From assembly GCA_030950925.1 (NCBI GenBank), contig JAUZQO010000007.1, forward strand, positions 1 through 64,000: a DNA stretch of 64,000 nt, given 5' to 3'. The notes beneath the pieces are model-generated. The model did no database searches, was not told where the DNA came from, and saw nothing but the letters and a program-made list of their open reading frames with translations. Shown one piece after another: positions 53,580 through 63,665 of the stretch. Numbering within the stretch: position 1 is the first letter of the stretch; every line of letters starts with the position of its first letter. Made by a program: the position numbers and the translations under genes. The stretch is from Mariprofundaceae bacterium. Its GTDB lineage: Bacteria > Pseudomonadota > Zetaproteobacteria > Mariprofundales > Mariprofundaceae.

Positions 53580-54209
53580 ATGGCTCGTTATTTAGATGCT
53601 AAGTGCCGCTTATGTCGTCGTGAGGGTGAAAAATTATACTTGAAGGGCGGCAAATGCTACTCGGATAAGTGTCCAATTGAACGCCGTCCTTATGCACCAG
53701 GTATGCATGGTCAGGGACGTCGTGTTAAAGTTTCTAACTATGGTATTCAGCTGCGTGAGAAACAAAAAGTTAAACGTATTTATGGTTTGCAAGAAAAGCA
53801 ATTTTTACGTTATTTTAAAATTGCAGATAAAATGCCTGGTGTAACAGGTTTGAACTTGTTGCAACTGCTTGAGTCACGTTTAGATAATGTGGTTTATCGC
53901 ATGGGTTTGGCGGCTTCACGGACTGAAGCACGTCAGATTGTACGTCACAAACTGGTGGCAGTAAGTGGTCGGATTTTGAATATTCCTTCTTACCGTGTTC
54001 GTCTTGGCGATCAAATTTCAATTGTTGATGCTGCAAAAGAACATTTGCGCATTAAATCAGCAAGTGAGCTTGCAGGTCAACGAGGACTTCCTGAATGGTT
54101 GGATATGGATTTGACAACATTTGCAGGTGTTTATCGTGAATTGCCAACACGCGATCAATTGGATCCGAATATTCGTGAACAGTTGATTGTTGAATTGTAC
54201 TCCAAATAA
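53580..54209 (+). CDS. rpsD: 30S ribosomal protein S4, zinc-binding form
   Basis: 209 residues. Cys9, Cys12, Cys26 and Cys31 ([24 protein letters not shown]) form the N-terminal zinc site known from Thermus S4 and missing in E. coli. S4 RNA-binding domain [33 protein letters not shown] follows. In E. coli S4 represses the alpha operon by binding its mRNA. Confidence 0.97.
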   Translation: MARYLDAKCRLCRREGEKLYLKGGKCYSDKCPIERRPYAPGMHGQGRRVKVSNYGIQLREKQKVKRIYGLQEKQFLRYFKIADKMPGVTGLNLLQLLESRLDNVVYRMGLAASRTEARQIVRHKLVAVSGRILNIPSYRVRLGDQISIVDAAKEHLRIKSASELAGQRGLPEWLDMDLTTFAGVYRELPTRDQLDPNIREQLIVELYSK

Positions 54210-54226
54210 TTAGTGAGGTTGAGTTT

Positions 54227-55204
54227 ATGGAATTGATTAAGCCACGTTCAATCTCGCTTGAAGAGATCGTTCCTGGACGTTCAGCTAAAATTACCTTTGA
54301 ACCGCTAGAACGCGGTTATGGAACAACCCTTGGTAATAGCTTGCGTCGGATGCTTTTGTCATCTTTGGAAGGCTCTGCGGTAACATCTGTATATTTTGAA
54401 GGTGTGACACATGAGTTTGACACGATTAAAGGTGTTCGTGAAGATGTGATGGATATTATGTTGGCGATGAAAGAAATTGATATCGCTATGGATAATGATG
54501 AAGCTGAAAGAGTAAACTTGTCCTTCAGCGGAGAAGGAATTGTAACTGCAGGGGATATTGAATGCCCTACAGGTGTCCGTATTCTTAATCCTGAGCTTGT
54601 TTTGGCACATCTTAATGTTGATGCTGCATTGAAATTTGAGGCGATTGTTGAGAAAGGACTTGGTTATGACCCTGCTCAAGAACGTTCAGATGATGAACGT
54701 CCTTTGGGGTTTTTGATGCTTGATGCTTCTTATTCTCCAGTTCGTCGTGTTGCAACACGTGTTGAAAATGCACGTGTAAGCCAGAAAACGAACTATGATA
54801 AATTGATCCTTGAAGTGGAAACAAATGGTTCGATTGCACCTGAAGATGCCATTGGAAAAGCTGCAAGGATTATTCAAGATCAACTGGTTGTGTTCTCTGA
54901 TTTCTCAGCACTGGAAACGGTGAGCACTGAAGAGGTTGTCGATGAAGGAATTGAGGATGTGTTATCGCAACCGATTGATTATTTAGATTTATCGGTACGT
55001 TCAATGAATTGCTTGAAAAGTGATGATATTTTCCGTGTTGGTGATTTGGTTCTTCGGACTGAGCAAGAAATGTTACGAACCCCCAACTTTGGTCGCAAGT
55101 CATTGAATGAGATTAAAGAAGTATTGGAAAATATGGGGCTTGCTTTGGGTATGGATCTAGAAAACTGGCCTCCACAAGAAGATGAAGCTGTCGAAGCTGA
55201 ATGA
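54227..55204 (+). CDS. rpoA: RNA polymerase alpha subunit
   Basis: 325 residues. N-terminal assembly domain ([32 protein letters not shown]), acidic linker, and C-terminal domain ([57 protein letters not shown]) that binds UP elements and activators. Normal location before rplQ. Confidence 0.97.
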   Translation: MELIKPRSISLEEIVPGRSAKITFEPLERGYGTTLGNSLRRMLLSSLEGSAVTSVYFEGVTHEFDTIKGVREDVMDIMLAMKEIDIAMDNDEAERVNLSFSGEGIVTAGDIECPTGVRILNPELVLAHLNVDAALKFEAIVEKGLGYDPAQERSDDERPLGFLMLDASYSPVRRVATRVENARVSQKTNYDKLILEVETNGSIAPEDAIGKAARIIQDQLVVFSDFSALETVSTEEVVDEGIEDVLSQPIDYLDLSVRSMNCLKSDDIFRVGDLVLRTEQEMLRTPNFGRKSLNEIKEVLENMGLALGMDLENWPPQEDEAVEAE

Positions 55205-55233
55205 TTTACTTAGATATTTAAGAGGAAATACCG

Positions 55234-55620
55234 ATGAGACATCGTAAACATCATGGCGGTTTAAACCGTCCAACTGGTCATCGCCGTGCATTGCTTGCAA
55301 ATTTGGCAACTGCGTTGATTACCCATGGTCGTATTGAAACAACCGAACCTAAAGCGCGGGCTATGCGTCCTTACGTTGAGAAATTGATTACGCTGGCTAA
55401 GCGTGGTGATTTGCATTCACGTCGTCAGGTTTTGGCAAAATTGAAGCATCGTCCGATTGTTGATCGCTTGTTTGATGATATTGCTACTGCTTCTTCTGAA
55501 CGTGCTGGTGGTTATACCCGCATGGTGAAAACAGGCTTTCGTAATGGTGATGCTGCACCGATGGCTGTTGTGGAACTGGTTGATCAACCTGCTGTACTTG
55601 AAGTTGCTCAAGAAGATTAA
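55234..55620 (+). CDS. rplQ: 50S ribosomal protein L17
   Basis: 128 residues. [41 protein letters not shown] start is diagnostic. Last gene of the 18.3-kb ribosomal cluster; a terminator follows. Confidence 0.97.
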   Translation: MRHRKHHGGLNRPTGHRRALLANLATALITHGRIETTEPKARAMRPYVEKLITLAKRGDLHSRRQVLAKLKHRPIVDRLFDDIATASSERAGGYTRMVKTGFRNGDAAPMAVVELVDQPAVLEVAQED

Positions 55621-55640
55621 TTTCTTTTAAAGATATGAAT

Positions 55641-55670
55641 AAAAAGGTCGCACTTGTTGCGGCCTTTTTT
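55641..55670 (+). terminator. Rho-independent terminator of the ribosomal cluster
   Basis: AAAGGTCGCA and TGCGGCCTTT pair around a short CTTGT loop with a G-T pair, followed by a run of six T. It lies about 20 bases after the rplQ stop. Confidence 0.9.
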
Positions 55671-55691
55671 GCGTTTGGGAGGGAGTGAATA

Positions 55692-56609
55692 ATGAAAACT
55701 GCTCAGCGTGGAATGTTGTTACTTAAAATCCTATTGACCTTCTCTTTATTGTATATGGTCTTTCGCTATGTGGATGTAGGGACTGTTTGGCAGCGAATGA
55801 TGGCAGTGAACCCTTGGTATTTGATCGCCTCATGGCTTTGCATTATTGTGGGTTATTTTTTATGTGGCTTGCGCTGGGCTTGGATGGCGGAAGGTTTGGG
55901 TATTAAGATCTCTCGCCGCCGAAAAATTAGATTGTATTTTTTAGGCATGTTTACCAGTTTGTTTTTACCGTCAACGATTGGTGGTGATGTTGTACGTGCT
56001 GTCTTGTTGGCGAAAGGCGAAGGTCGACAAGGTATCGGGCTGCCTGCTGCTGCAAGTGTGATTCTGGATCGTTTGAATGGGATGTACGCTCTGATTTTGT
56101 TGTTGAGTATTTCAATGTTTTTCTTTTCATGGCCCCGAGCATGGTGGATGAGTTGGATGTTTCTGGTGGTGAGCATGTGGTTGGTTCTGTTGTTGTACCC
56201 TTGGATGCATGCACGTTTGCCACGTTGGTTTGAGAAGATCAAGCAACTTCCTTTGGATACGAAAACATTTCAATCGATGTGGTGGAAAAGTTTGCCAGTA
56301 TCTTTTGTATTTCAGGCCATGGTTGTGCAAGCGCATGTTTTTTTAGCGATGGGTGTGGGCTTGGAGATGAATTGGGCAGCGATTTCGATCATGGTGGGTT
56401 TGGTTGCTTTGGTTGCAACTTTGCCTATTTCTTTGAATGGCTTTGGTATTCGTGAAGCAGGTTATGTGGGGTTCGCGGTTTATTTTGGTGCGAGCTCTGA
56501 AAGTGCTACCGCCATGGCAGCGCTATGGATTATTGTTTTAAGTTTGGCTGCATTACCTGGGGCTTTTATTCTATGGCGCTTGGGTGGTTTGAATGCTTTA
56601 AAATCATGA
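55692..56609 (+). CDS. Flippase-like membrane protein (lysylphosphatidylglycerol synthase TM / UPF0104 family)
   Basis: 305 residues with about eight membrane helices. Family landmarks: VDVGTVWQRMMAVNPWYLIAS, LFLPSTIGGDVVRAVLLAKGEGR, ASVILDRLNGMYALILL, and SLNGFGIREAGYVGFAVYFG. The family covers the membrane part of MprF (lipid flippase) and many stand-alone glycolipid or envelope-lipid transport candidates. No synthetase domain is attached. GGGAGGGAG precedes ATG 55692. The substrate is unknown. Confidence 0.85.
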   Translation: MKTAQRGMLLLKILLTFSLLYMVFRYVDVGTVWQRMMAVNPWYLIASWLCIIVGYFLCGLRWAWMAEGLGIKISRRRKIRLYFLGMFTSLFLPSTIGGDVVRAVLLAKGEGRQGIGLPAAASVILDRLNGMYALILLLSISMFFFSWPRAWWMSWMFLVVSMWLVLLLYPWMHARLPRWFEKIKQLPLDTKTFQSMWWKSLPVSFVFQAMVVQAHVFLAMGVGLEMNWAAISIMVGLVALVATLPISLNGFGIREAGYVGFAVYFGASSESATAMAALWIIVLSLAALPGAFILWRLGGLNALKS

Positions 56610-56630
56610 GGCTTGAACTTTTCTTGCCTT

Positions 56631-57500
56631 TTATGCGGATGTTTTTTCTGTCAATCGCTTGGCTGTATGTTGGGCTCGTTTATGAATATAAAGCTCCAAT
56701 CGCTTAAATGTTTCACTATGGTGTTTTTTGATATACTGCATGGCATTCTGATTTAATGGTAGAATGTCCAAATCGGATGCGGCGATGGCTGAATAGGCCG
56801 ATGTTTTGCCTTGATTACTGGCAAGTTCTCCAATGACATCATGGTTGCGGCGTATTTCTAGCAAGCACTCCTTACCCAATGCGTCGGTATAATAAACCTC
56901 CACACTACCCGATAGAATCAGTGTAATCGTTTGAGTTTCTTCGCCTTGGGTCAAAAGTTGAGTGTCACAAGCTGTAAATTTTGTTTGTAAATCTTTTGAA
57001 AATGTAAGACGTAAATTTTCTGGCAATGTTTGAAAAATAGGGTGGCTAAACAAGAAACTATTGAGCATACGTTGCGAGAGTATGCTTTGCAGACGCTCTT
57101 TAAAAGTATGATCGGCTTCCAAAACTTGATGAACGGCTGCGCCGTTGACGCGAATGATTTCACATGCTTTAGCCGTGTAGACTGAAGCATAACGGGGTTT
57201 ATTTCTCAAAATAGCGAACTCACCAAAAATATCACCTGATTTCAATGAGGCAAGAACCTTGCGTTGCTGCCCCGCTTCTTTGGCAATGGATACGCAACCT
57301 GTACGAATAAAGTACAAATCACGGGGATTATCGCCTTCGTGCAGTGTTTCGACACCTTGGTCAATCGTCACCAAGCGACTTGAGCCATTGAGTATACGTA
57401 TGTTTAAGGGGCTTAAGCCTTTGAGAATAGGGAACGCTTCTTCAGAAAGTAAGCTATGGGTGACAATGTTGATGTTGGATAAATCGAGAAAATCACTCAT
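56631..57500 (-). CDS. Protein with two cyclic nucleotide-binding domains
   Basis: 289 residues with no other domain. First cNMP domain at about residues 25-135 (VETLHEGDNPRDLYFIRTGCVSIAKE...LKSGDIFGEFAILRNKPRYASVYTA), second at 150-265 (LLTQGEETQTITLILSGSVEVYYTD...RRNHDVIGELASNQGKTSAYSAIA). Neither has the full Arg-Ser/Thr pocket of a classical cAMP site, so ligand binding is uncertain. There is no DNA-binding helix-turn-helix. Probably a regulatory adaptor; the partner is unknown. Convergent with the flippase-like gene. Confidence 0.8.
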   Translation of the reverse strand: MSDFLDLSNINIVTHSLLSEEAFPILKGLSPLNIRILNGSSRLVTIDQGVETLHEGDNPRDLYFIRTGCVSIAKEAGQQRKVLASLKSGDIFGEFAILRNKPRYASVYTAKACEIIRVNGAAVHQVLEADHTFKERLQSILSQRMLNSFLFSHPIFQTLPENLRLTFSKDLQTKFTACDTQLLTQGEETQTITLILSGSVEVYYTDALGKECLLEIRRNHDVIGELASNQGKTSAYSAIAASDLDILPLNQNAMQYIKKHHSETFKRLELYIHKRAQHTAKRLTEKTSA

Positions 57501-57612
57501 GATAGGTTTACCTTACAATGTATAGTGGGCTGTGCGCATCCTGCGCTTGATAAATATGGCATAGCAGTGATGACGCTCACATGGTTGGCTGTTGTGGTGG
57601 ATGAAGTATTAT

Positions 57613-58758
57613 TCATTCGATTTCGAGTATACGTTCATGCTGGGTTAAATTATCACAACCATTATCCCGCACGACCACCATATCTTCCAAACGAATGCCG
57701 CCAAGTTTTGGATAGTACAAACCAGGTTCAACGGTGACAACTTGGTCGCACCTTAATATGTCATCGGACAAAGATACACGGGGTGACTCATGAATATCGA
57801 GACCAACACCATGCCCTGTGCCATGAAAGAAGCCTTGTTGTTGCCCGTTTTTGATGCCTGTTGGGAAGCCTTGTTGTTCAAAGTGATTGAGAATACTTTG
57901 GTGAATATCGCGTGTTTTTGCACCAGAATACACTTTTTCCAAGCCAATATCCTGCCCTTCTAAGACAGTTTGGTACATCTTTTTAATATCAGGTGAGGCT
58001 TTTCCCTTGACATAACTGCGGGTCATATCTCCCCAGTAGCCGCAATCCAATAAGCGCGGAAAAATATCAATAATGATGGGCTCATGGGCATAAATAAATC
58101 CTGAACCGATATTATGAGGATCACAAGCTTGCTTGCCACAAGCAACAATGGTGTGTGCAGGCATCGCACCTTGGGCAATAAGAAAGGTTTCAATGGCAGC
58201 ACGGACATCTTTGGCTTCGACTTGTTGCTTGGCATCATCGGGGTGACGTAGAATATGATCCGAACCGATGCTGCAGGCAGCAAGAAACCTCTCTGCTTGC
58301 ATCATGGATGCTTTGGTCAGTTGTTCTGCATGGGCTAAATATTTTATTTCTGTTTCGCTTTTGATGGCGCGTTGTGGAAAAAGTGTGCCTTGTTGTGCGC
58401 TAACATGAAAACCAAGTTCTCTTAGCAAATCTGCATACATCAATGGGAACTGCCCTGGCACGGTAATATGGGAAACATCATGGGCTTGTAGAAATGCTGC
58501 GGCGATACTGGCGAGCGATGCTTGCCAGCCTGCTTTGTGGGCTTTTTCACGCCAAGGGCTATCCAAGTGGACATGATTAAAATTCGATTTTTTTTCTGCG
58601 CGTCCAACTTCCAAGGGGGAAAGTAAACCATGCCATATGGTTTGACCTGCTTCGCATAGACCGATGGCAATGAAGGCATCGGGTACAAAAATCTTCGAAA
58701 TATAGAGCATGTCGGCATGGTGTTCAGAATCAGAAATAAGCAATTGAGCAGTGGTCAT
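57613..58758 (-). CDS. M24-family metallopeptidase (Xaa-Pro aminopeptidase-like)
   Basis: 381 residues from ATG 58758, five bases after AAGGA; a longer frame begins upstream but lacks such a site. The C-terminal pita-bread domain has the metal ligands in order: Asp in IIDIFPRLL and GDMTRSYVKG, His in HGTGHGVGLDIHESP, Glu in VTVEPGLYY, Glu in GGIRLEDMVVV. The N-terminal 150 residues form the creatinase-like domain. It likely removes N-terminal residues next to proline. In the same strand direction as the YihY gene, 44 bases downstream of it. Confidence 0.88.
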   Translation of the reverse strand: MTTAQLLISDSEHHADMLYISKIFVPDAFIAIGLCEAGQTIWHGLLSPLEVGRAEKKSNFNHVHLDSPWREKAHKAGWQASLASIAAAFLQAHDVSHITVPGQFPLMYADLLRELGFHVSAQQGTLFPQRAIKSETEIKYLAHAEQLTKASMMQAERFLAACSIGSDHILRHPDDAKQQVEAKDVRAAIETFLIAQGAMPAHTIVACGKQACDPHNIGSGFIYAHEPIIIDIFPRLLDCGYWGDMTRSYVKGKASPDIKKMYQTVLEGQDIGLEKVYSGAKTRDIHQSILNHFEQQGFPTGIKNGQQQGFFHGTGHGVGLDIHESPRVSLSDDILRCDQVVTVEPGLYYPKLGGIRLEDMVVVRDNGCDNLTQHERILEIE

Positions 58759-58801
58759 AGGTATCCTTATGGCGGTAGTGAGTGGGCATCGTTGCAGAAC
58801 T

Positions 58802-60055
58802 TTATGTGTTTTCAATGAAATCAGAGAGTTTGATCTTGGCAAGCTGGCTGTTTTGCTGCTCTACAAGCTGTTGATAGGTGTTCTTTAATGGAAGGTGCCA
58901 AGAAAGTTGAGCATTTTTTGGTATTTGAATGTCTTGGCTATAGACAAGCTTGTGAATCATTTGCCATGTGATGTGTTGAGCATCCATACCCAGCAGCCAA
59001 TGACTTGAAGGATCAGGTATTTCAGATGTTGCTTGCAATAAGTGATGTTCATGAAGGACTTGGAAATAGGGCGATAAATCAAATTCATGACATCCCAAAT
59101 CGTTGGCAATATCTGATTCTTGAATGCTAGAACCTGTTTGAAATGCTTTCGCAGCCCGATATAAAATATGATGAAAATAGAAAAGTTGGTTGGATGTAGC
59201 ATGGTTTTTGTGATGGGGTGATGATTCTGGATGTTGCAAACAAACATTGATTTCGGCACCCAATAAAACAATGAGCCAAGTGAGGTAAATCCAAATAAGG
59301 AAGATGGGAAGCGTGCCGAGTGTGCCATATAATTTTTCGTAATTTGCCAGCTCCGTGACATAAAATGTAAACCCCAGTTTGCTCACTTCAAAAAGTGCAC
59401 CAGCTATACTGCCTGCAATAGCTGCGGAACGAAAACGAACGGATGTGTTGGGTAAGCTGATATACAGGGCAGTCATGGCTAAGGAGGAAATTACCCACGG
59501 TATGAGAAATGGAATATGTTGAAAAACGGATGTGTTTTCTGTGACATCATGAATGATAGGTAAAGCTGCAAAATAGGATGTGATGGAGATGGATGCGCCC
59601 AGCAATAGCGGCGAAAGTGTGAGTAAGGCCCAGAATGTGATAAAACGAGAAAGATGGGTGCGACGTTTTTTAATGCGCCAAATATCGTTAAAAGCTTCCT
59701 CCATGGTGGTGAGCAGAGCCGTGATGGTAATCAATAAACCAATGATGCCAAAGATGGATAGACTGGTGGATTTTCCTGATAAGTTGGCAAGGTAATCCAG
59801 TACGATTTGTTGGCTGGTGGGAACCAAGTAGGTCACCAAGTGATGTTGAATACGTTGGGCAAGGTGGTCAAAATCTTGAAAGCTGGTGAAAATAGAAAAT
59901 GCTAGAATGACGGTGGGAACAATGGCCAGTAGGTTGGCATAGGCGAGTGCAGACGCACGTTGAAGGCAGCGATCGTGGATGAAACGCAAGCATGCCCGTT
60001 GAAACAATGATAATACAGCTTGGATATGAGGCCGTAAATTGAGAGGATGAGGCAT
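58802..60055 (-). CDS. YihY/BrkB family inner-membrane protein
   Basis: 417 residues. Residues 35-290 hold six membrane segments with family motifs (RASALAYANLLAIVPTVILAFSIF, FGIIGLLITITALLTTMEEAFNDIWRIKKRRTH, YGTLGTLPIFLIWIYLTWLIVLLGAEINVCL). The C-terminal 130 residues are soluble and resemble a winged helix (QESDIANDLGCHEFDLSPYFQVLHEHHLL), as in some family members. Often annotated as ribonuclease BN by error; the function is unknown. GAAGGAGA precedes ATG 60055. Confidence 0.88.
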   Translation of the reverse strand: MPHPLNLRPHIQAVLSLFQRACLRFIHDRCLQRASALAYANLLAIVPTVILAFSIFTSFQDFDHLAQRIQHHLVTYLVPTSQQIVLDYLANLSGKSTSLSIFGIIGLLITITALLTTMEEAFNDIWRIKKRRTHLSRFITFWALLTLSPLLLGASISITSYFAALPIIHDVTENTSVFQHIPFLIPWVISSLAMTALYISLPNTSVRFRSAAIAGSIAGALFEVSKLGFTFYVTELANYEKLYGTLGTLPIFLIWIYLTWLIVLLGAEINVCLQHPESSPHHKNHATSNQLFYFHHILYRAAKAFQTGSSIQESDIANDLGCHEFDLSPYFQVLHEHHLLQATSEIPDPSSHWLLGMDAQHITWQMIHKLVYSQDIQIPKNAQLSWHLPLKNTYQQLVEQQNSQLAKIKLSDFIENT

Positions 60056-60242
60056 GGTTGTATCTCCTTCGTCAGAAAGTTTAGCATGTTGGAATGTTTT
60101 TTTGGCGTTTGTTTTTTGACGGCTAGAAGGGTGTCATGAAAAATATTGTTTGCAGCTTAAGCTTGCGTGTCAAGGATGATGCGTCATAATTTTGACTTTT
60201 CAGGGTTCAGGATGATTTCAAATGTGGTGGGGGAATATTGAT

Positions 60243-61637
60243 GTGAAGCAAACTGCTTATGTGTTGCTGGTGGATGATGAGGAGAATATTCGCTCGACCA
60301 TTCAAGAAACCCTTGAAGATGCCAATTACCATGTTACGACGGTTGCCAATGCCATGCGTGCACGCGAAGCCATGGAAAATGGATGTTTTGATGGAGCCGT
60401 GTTGGATATTTGCTTGCCAGATGGTAGTGGTATTGATTTGTTGAAAGAATTTCGTGTTGTCGCCCCCAATATGGGCATTGTTTTGATGACAGGTTATTCT
60501 GAAGTCAATACGGCTGTTGAAGCGGTACGTTTGGGTGCGGATGATTTTCTAAAAAAACCTTTTGACCTTGATGAGCTGTTGTTGCGCCTTGAAAAAGTTT
60601 TGAAAAAACGCGCTGAAAGTAAAGCTCATCGCTTATTAAAACAAAAGATCAAGGTCGATGATAGTTCACGTTCATTGATTGGGCATTGCCCCAATATTTG
60701 TAAGTTACGGGAAGTGGCGCGCTTACTGGGTGACTCCGATAGTACCGTTTTGATTACAGGTGAGTCGGGTACAGGCAAAGAAGTGATTGCCAATTTATTG
60801 CACCAATCTGGAAACCGTTCATCCAAACCCTTTGTTTCGATCAATTGTGGTGCGATTCCTGAAGAGTTGCTGGAATCCGAGTTGTTTGGGCATGTGAAGG
60901 GTGCATTTACGGGTGCGATTAGAGCTAGACCTGGGCGCTTTGATGTTGCCAATGGTGGCACGATTTTTCTGGATGAAATTGGAGATATGAGTGCCAAGTT
61001 ACAGGTGAAGTTATTGCGTGTGTTACAAGAGCGTTGCTTTGAGCCTGTAGGAAGTCAACAAAGTGTACACATCGATGTGCGTGTGGTTGCGGCAACCCAT
61101 CGGAATTTAGAACAAGAAATTGAGCGTGGAACTTTTCGTCAAGATTTATATTACCGTCTTAATGTGATTCCCTTGGAATTGCCCACATTGCATGAACGTG
61201 GCGATGATGTTTTGCTTCTGGCAAGGCATTTTATGGATATCTTTAATGATAAGAAAGGTGCTGCACTGTCGGGCATTCATGAGCAAGTTCAGGCATCTTT
61301 TTTAAGCTACCTTTGGCCTGGGAATGTGCGGGAATTGCAGAACCTGATTGAACGTGTGGCAACCTTAAAGCGTAGTGGCGAGATTACGTTGGAAGATTTA
61401 CCTTCTAGGATGTTGAATAAAGGGCAACGTGCGATGCAAAGTTTTCGCATTCAGATTGAAGAGCATGATAACCTCGATTTTAAAGGTATTGTGGATGAGT
61501 TTGAAAGCCATTTGATTATGTTGGCTTTGGAACGTTTTCAATGGAATAAAAATCAAGCTGCGAAATTTCTATCGATGAACCGTACAACCTTGGTTGAAAA
61601 AATTAAGAAAAAAGGTTTGGTTTCTTCGTCTGATTAA
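60243..61637 (+). CDS. Sigma-54-dependent response regulator (NtrC/NtrX type)
   Basis: 464 residues from GTG 60243, behind GGGGGAA; ATG 60222 adds seven residues and is the alternative. Receiver domain 1-120 with phospho-Asp in AVLDICLPDGSG and Lys in DDFLKKPFD. AAA+ domain with GESGTGKEVIA, the sigma-54-contacting GAFTGA loop (HVKGAFTGAIRARPGRF), IFLDEIGDMS, and VRELQNLIERV. C-terminal Fis-type helix-turn-helix (NKNQAAKFLSMNRTTLVEKIKKKGL). It activates sigma-54 promoters on phosphorylation; the sigma factor is at 4.7 kb. The cognate kinase is not adjacent. Divergent from the YihY gene. Confidence 0.92.
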   Translation: MKQTAYVLLVDDEENIRSTIQETLEDANYHVTTVANAMRAREAMENGCFDGAVLDICLPDGSGIDLLKEFRVVAPNMGIVLMTGYSEVNTAVEAVRLGADDFLKKPFDLDELLLRLEKVLKKRAESKAHRLLKQKIKVDDSSRSLIGHCPNICKLREVARLLGDSDSTVLITGESGTGKEVIANLLHQSGNRSSKPFVSINCGAIPEELLESELFGHVKGAFTGAIRARPGRFDVANGGTIFLDEIGDMSAKLQVKLLRVLQERCFEPVGSQQSVHIDVRVVAATHRNLEQEIERGTFRQDLYYRLNVIPLELPTLHERGDDVLLLARHFMDIFNDKKGAALSGIHEQVQASFLSYLWPGNVRELQNLIERVATLKRSGEITLEDLPSRMLNKGQRAMQSFRIQIEEHDNLDFKGIVDEFESHLIMLALERFQWNKNQAAKFLSMNRTTLVEKIKKKGLVSSSD

Positions 61638-61694
61638 AGCTCGTTGGTCGGGTCATGTTCATGGTTTCGGCATGACTTTTGCGGTAAAGGACTT

Positions 61695-63665
61695 ATGTGG
61701 TATAAAATTCCCTTTTTACTGTTGATATGCTTGATGATTTCTCTGCCTGTACAGGCCAGCAATCGGGTGCATGGTGTTCGTGTTTTTTTAAACAATGGAG
61801 ACCCTGACCAAGCCATTCTTACGGCACAATCGTTGTTGAATACGCTTGATGTATCACGTGATGAACGTTTTTCTTTACTTTCCCTGATTGCTTATGCCGA
61901 AGAAATGCGTGCGCAAGCCAAACATTATGAACATGTCAAAAAAGCGATAGAAGCATTGAAAGATTTGGAAAAGGCTTTTCCACAACGTGTGAAAAAAGCA
62001 CCGTTGCATTGGCGAATCATTTGGTTGCACTGGAAACACGGTGATGACAAAGCTGCTTTGCGTATGTCGAGCAATTTGCGTTCAGATTACCCAGATCGCC
62101 CCGAAGCCATGCAAGCAGCGATGTTGATGGCGCGCATTTATATTCAACAACACAAATATGATGAAGCACGTTCAAATTTGATGCGTTATGGTTTGGGTGC
62201 AGACAAGGGCAGCCGTGAAGAAGCATTAACCCAAGCTTGGATTGCGGTGGTGGATGTGGCTGAAAAACGTTATTCCACAGCAGTGGATCAACTCAATCGG
62301 GTGTATCGTCATTTTCCAGATGTGATTAAAGATGATGAACGTGTTTTCTCGGTTTATATTCAAGCCTTGGATCATGTTGGACTGCATACGGATGCTTTGG
62401 CAAAGGCAGATGTATTTTTGAGTACTTACCTTGAAGGGGATGCACTGGTGAAAATTCGTCTTTTGCGTGCAGACTTGTGGGTGTTGCTTAAGAAAGCGCC
62501 ACAAGCGCGTATTGAACGTGAGTATAATGTGTTGTCGGAAACGCAGGCGGAAACATCGATAGGCAAGCAAGCTTTTATGCGTAAATTGATGTTGGTGCAT
62601 GCTGAAAGTCAGACCTATTATGCGTTAAAGCCTGTTATTATTGCTTTGAAAAGGATTGCAGATCGCAATCAACTTTCACCTGTAGAAAATGAAGCCTTGT
62701 ATGACTTGGGTATATTGTGGGAACGTTTGAGTCAAAGTGATCCCGAACATGCACCGAAACAATCCGCTACGGCAGGCTTGGATGCCTTTGCACGTGTTGC
62801 GAACTCTGATATTTCAGATTTTCGCAAGGCATCGCATCGCATGGGAACGGCTTTATTTAACCAACGTTTGAATGCAGCTGCGGCAGAAAATCAGTGGGAA
62901 AAAGAGGTCGCATTGTGGGAGCGATATCCGAGGTTGCGTGAAAATGATGACGTGGTGAAAGAGCGTGCTTTTGATGTGGCGCATGCCTTACGTATGTTGA
63001 TGGACTACCAACAATCTGAGGCTTTGTTGAATAAATTATATAAAGATGCTGGTGATACGGTTTGGGCTCAAAAAATTATGCTGGAGCGTGCCAACCTATG
63101 GATGGATCGCGGGGATGCGGATGGTGTTGGACGTATTTTAGCTTGGCTGGATGCCCATCAATACACCTTATATCGCCCTGAAATGTTGCTTCTGGTTGCG
63201 CAAATGCAGTTAACGGAAGGCAATGCTACGGTGGCATCCCAAAGTTTGGTTGGCGTGTCGGTGGATGATGTTGCCAAGGAAGATCGGCAACGTTACTGGC
63301 AAATTAATGCGGATATCAATGAAGCATTGAATCATTGGCATGTGGCGGCAAAGGCATGGCGAAAATATGGGCAGAGTGAAGGGGCTGATGTAGGTGTAGC
63401 CTTGATTCGTGAAGCAGATGCTTTATTTCGCGCACAAAGTTATAAGGCGGCACTTGAGCGTTATAAGCGCGTAAAAAAAGAAAAACAAGATGCAGCTTGG
63501 CAATATCATGTTGCGATGTGTCAGTTGAAGACGGGGGAGGATGCTGTGGCTTTACCCAAACTTGAGATGTTAACACAAAATAAAGATGCGGGCATTTATG
63601 CTTCATTGGCATCCATGGAGTTGGCAGACCGTAAAGCACGGGATATTTTGCAGGCACGCCCATGA
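61695..63665 (+). CDS. Secreted TPR-repeat protein
   Basis: 656 residues from ATG 61695, behind AAAGGA; a frame from GTG 61644 lacks a ribosome-binding site. Signal peptide MWYKIPFLLLICLMISLPVQA, then helical repeats of the tetratricopeptide type for the full length (AALRMSSNLRSDYPDRPEAMQAAMLMARIYIQQHKYDEARSNL is a clear pair). Likely a periplasmic or outer-membrane-associated scaffold. It follows the response regulator by 57 bases and overlaps the next gene by four. No precise role can be given. Confidence 0.8.
   Translation: MWYKIPFLLLICLMISLPVQASNRVHGVRVFLNNGDPDQAILTAQSLLNTLDVSRDERFSLLSLIAYAEEMRAQAKHYEHVKKAIEALKDLEKAFPQRVKKAPLHWRIIWLHWKHGDDKAALRMSSNLRSDYPDRPEAMQAAMLMARIYIQQHKYDEARSNLMRYGLGADKGSREEALTQAWIAVVDVAEKRYSTAVDQLNRVYRHFPDVIKDDERVFSVYIQALDHVGLHTDALAKADVFLSTYLEGDALVKIRLLRADLWVLLKKAPQARIEREYNVLSETQAETSIGKQAFMRKLMLVHAESQTYYALKPVIIALKRIADRNQLSPVENEALYDLGILWERLSQSDPEHAPKQSATAGLDAFARVANSDISDFRKASHRMGTALFNQRLNAAAAENQWEKEVALWERYPRLRENDDVVKERAFDVAHALRMLMDYQQSEALLNKLYKDAGDTVWAQKIMLERANLWMDRGDADGVGRILAWLDAHQYTLYRPEMLLLVAQMQLTEGNATVASQSLVGVSVDDVAKEDRQRYWQINADINEALNHWHVAAKAWRKYGQSEGADVGVALIREADALFRAQSYKAALERYKRVKKEKQDAAWQYHVAMCQLKTGEDAVALPKLEMLTQNKDAGIYASLASMELADRKARDILQARP

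Noticed and set aside
61669-61682. GGCATG-N4-TTGC, a -24/-12 sigma-54 promoter match before the TPR gene
   Set aside because: GG and GC have the right spacing, but transcription would start about two bases before the ATG and lose the AAAGGA ribosome-binding site, so it is probably chance.
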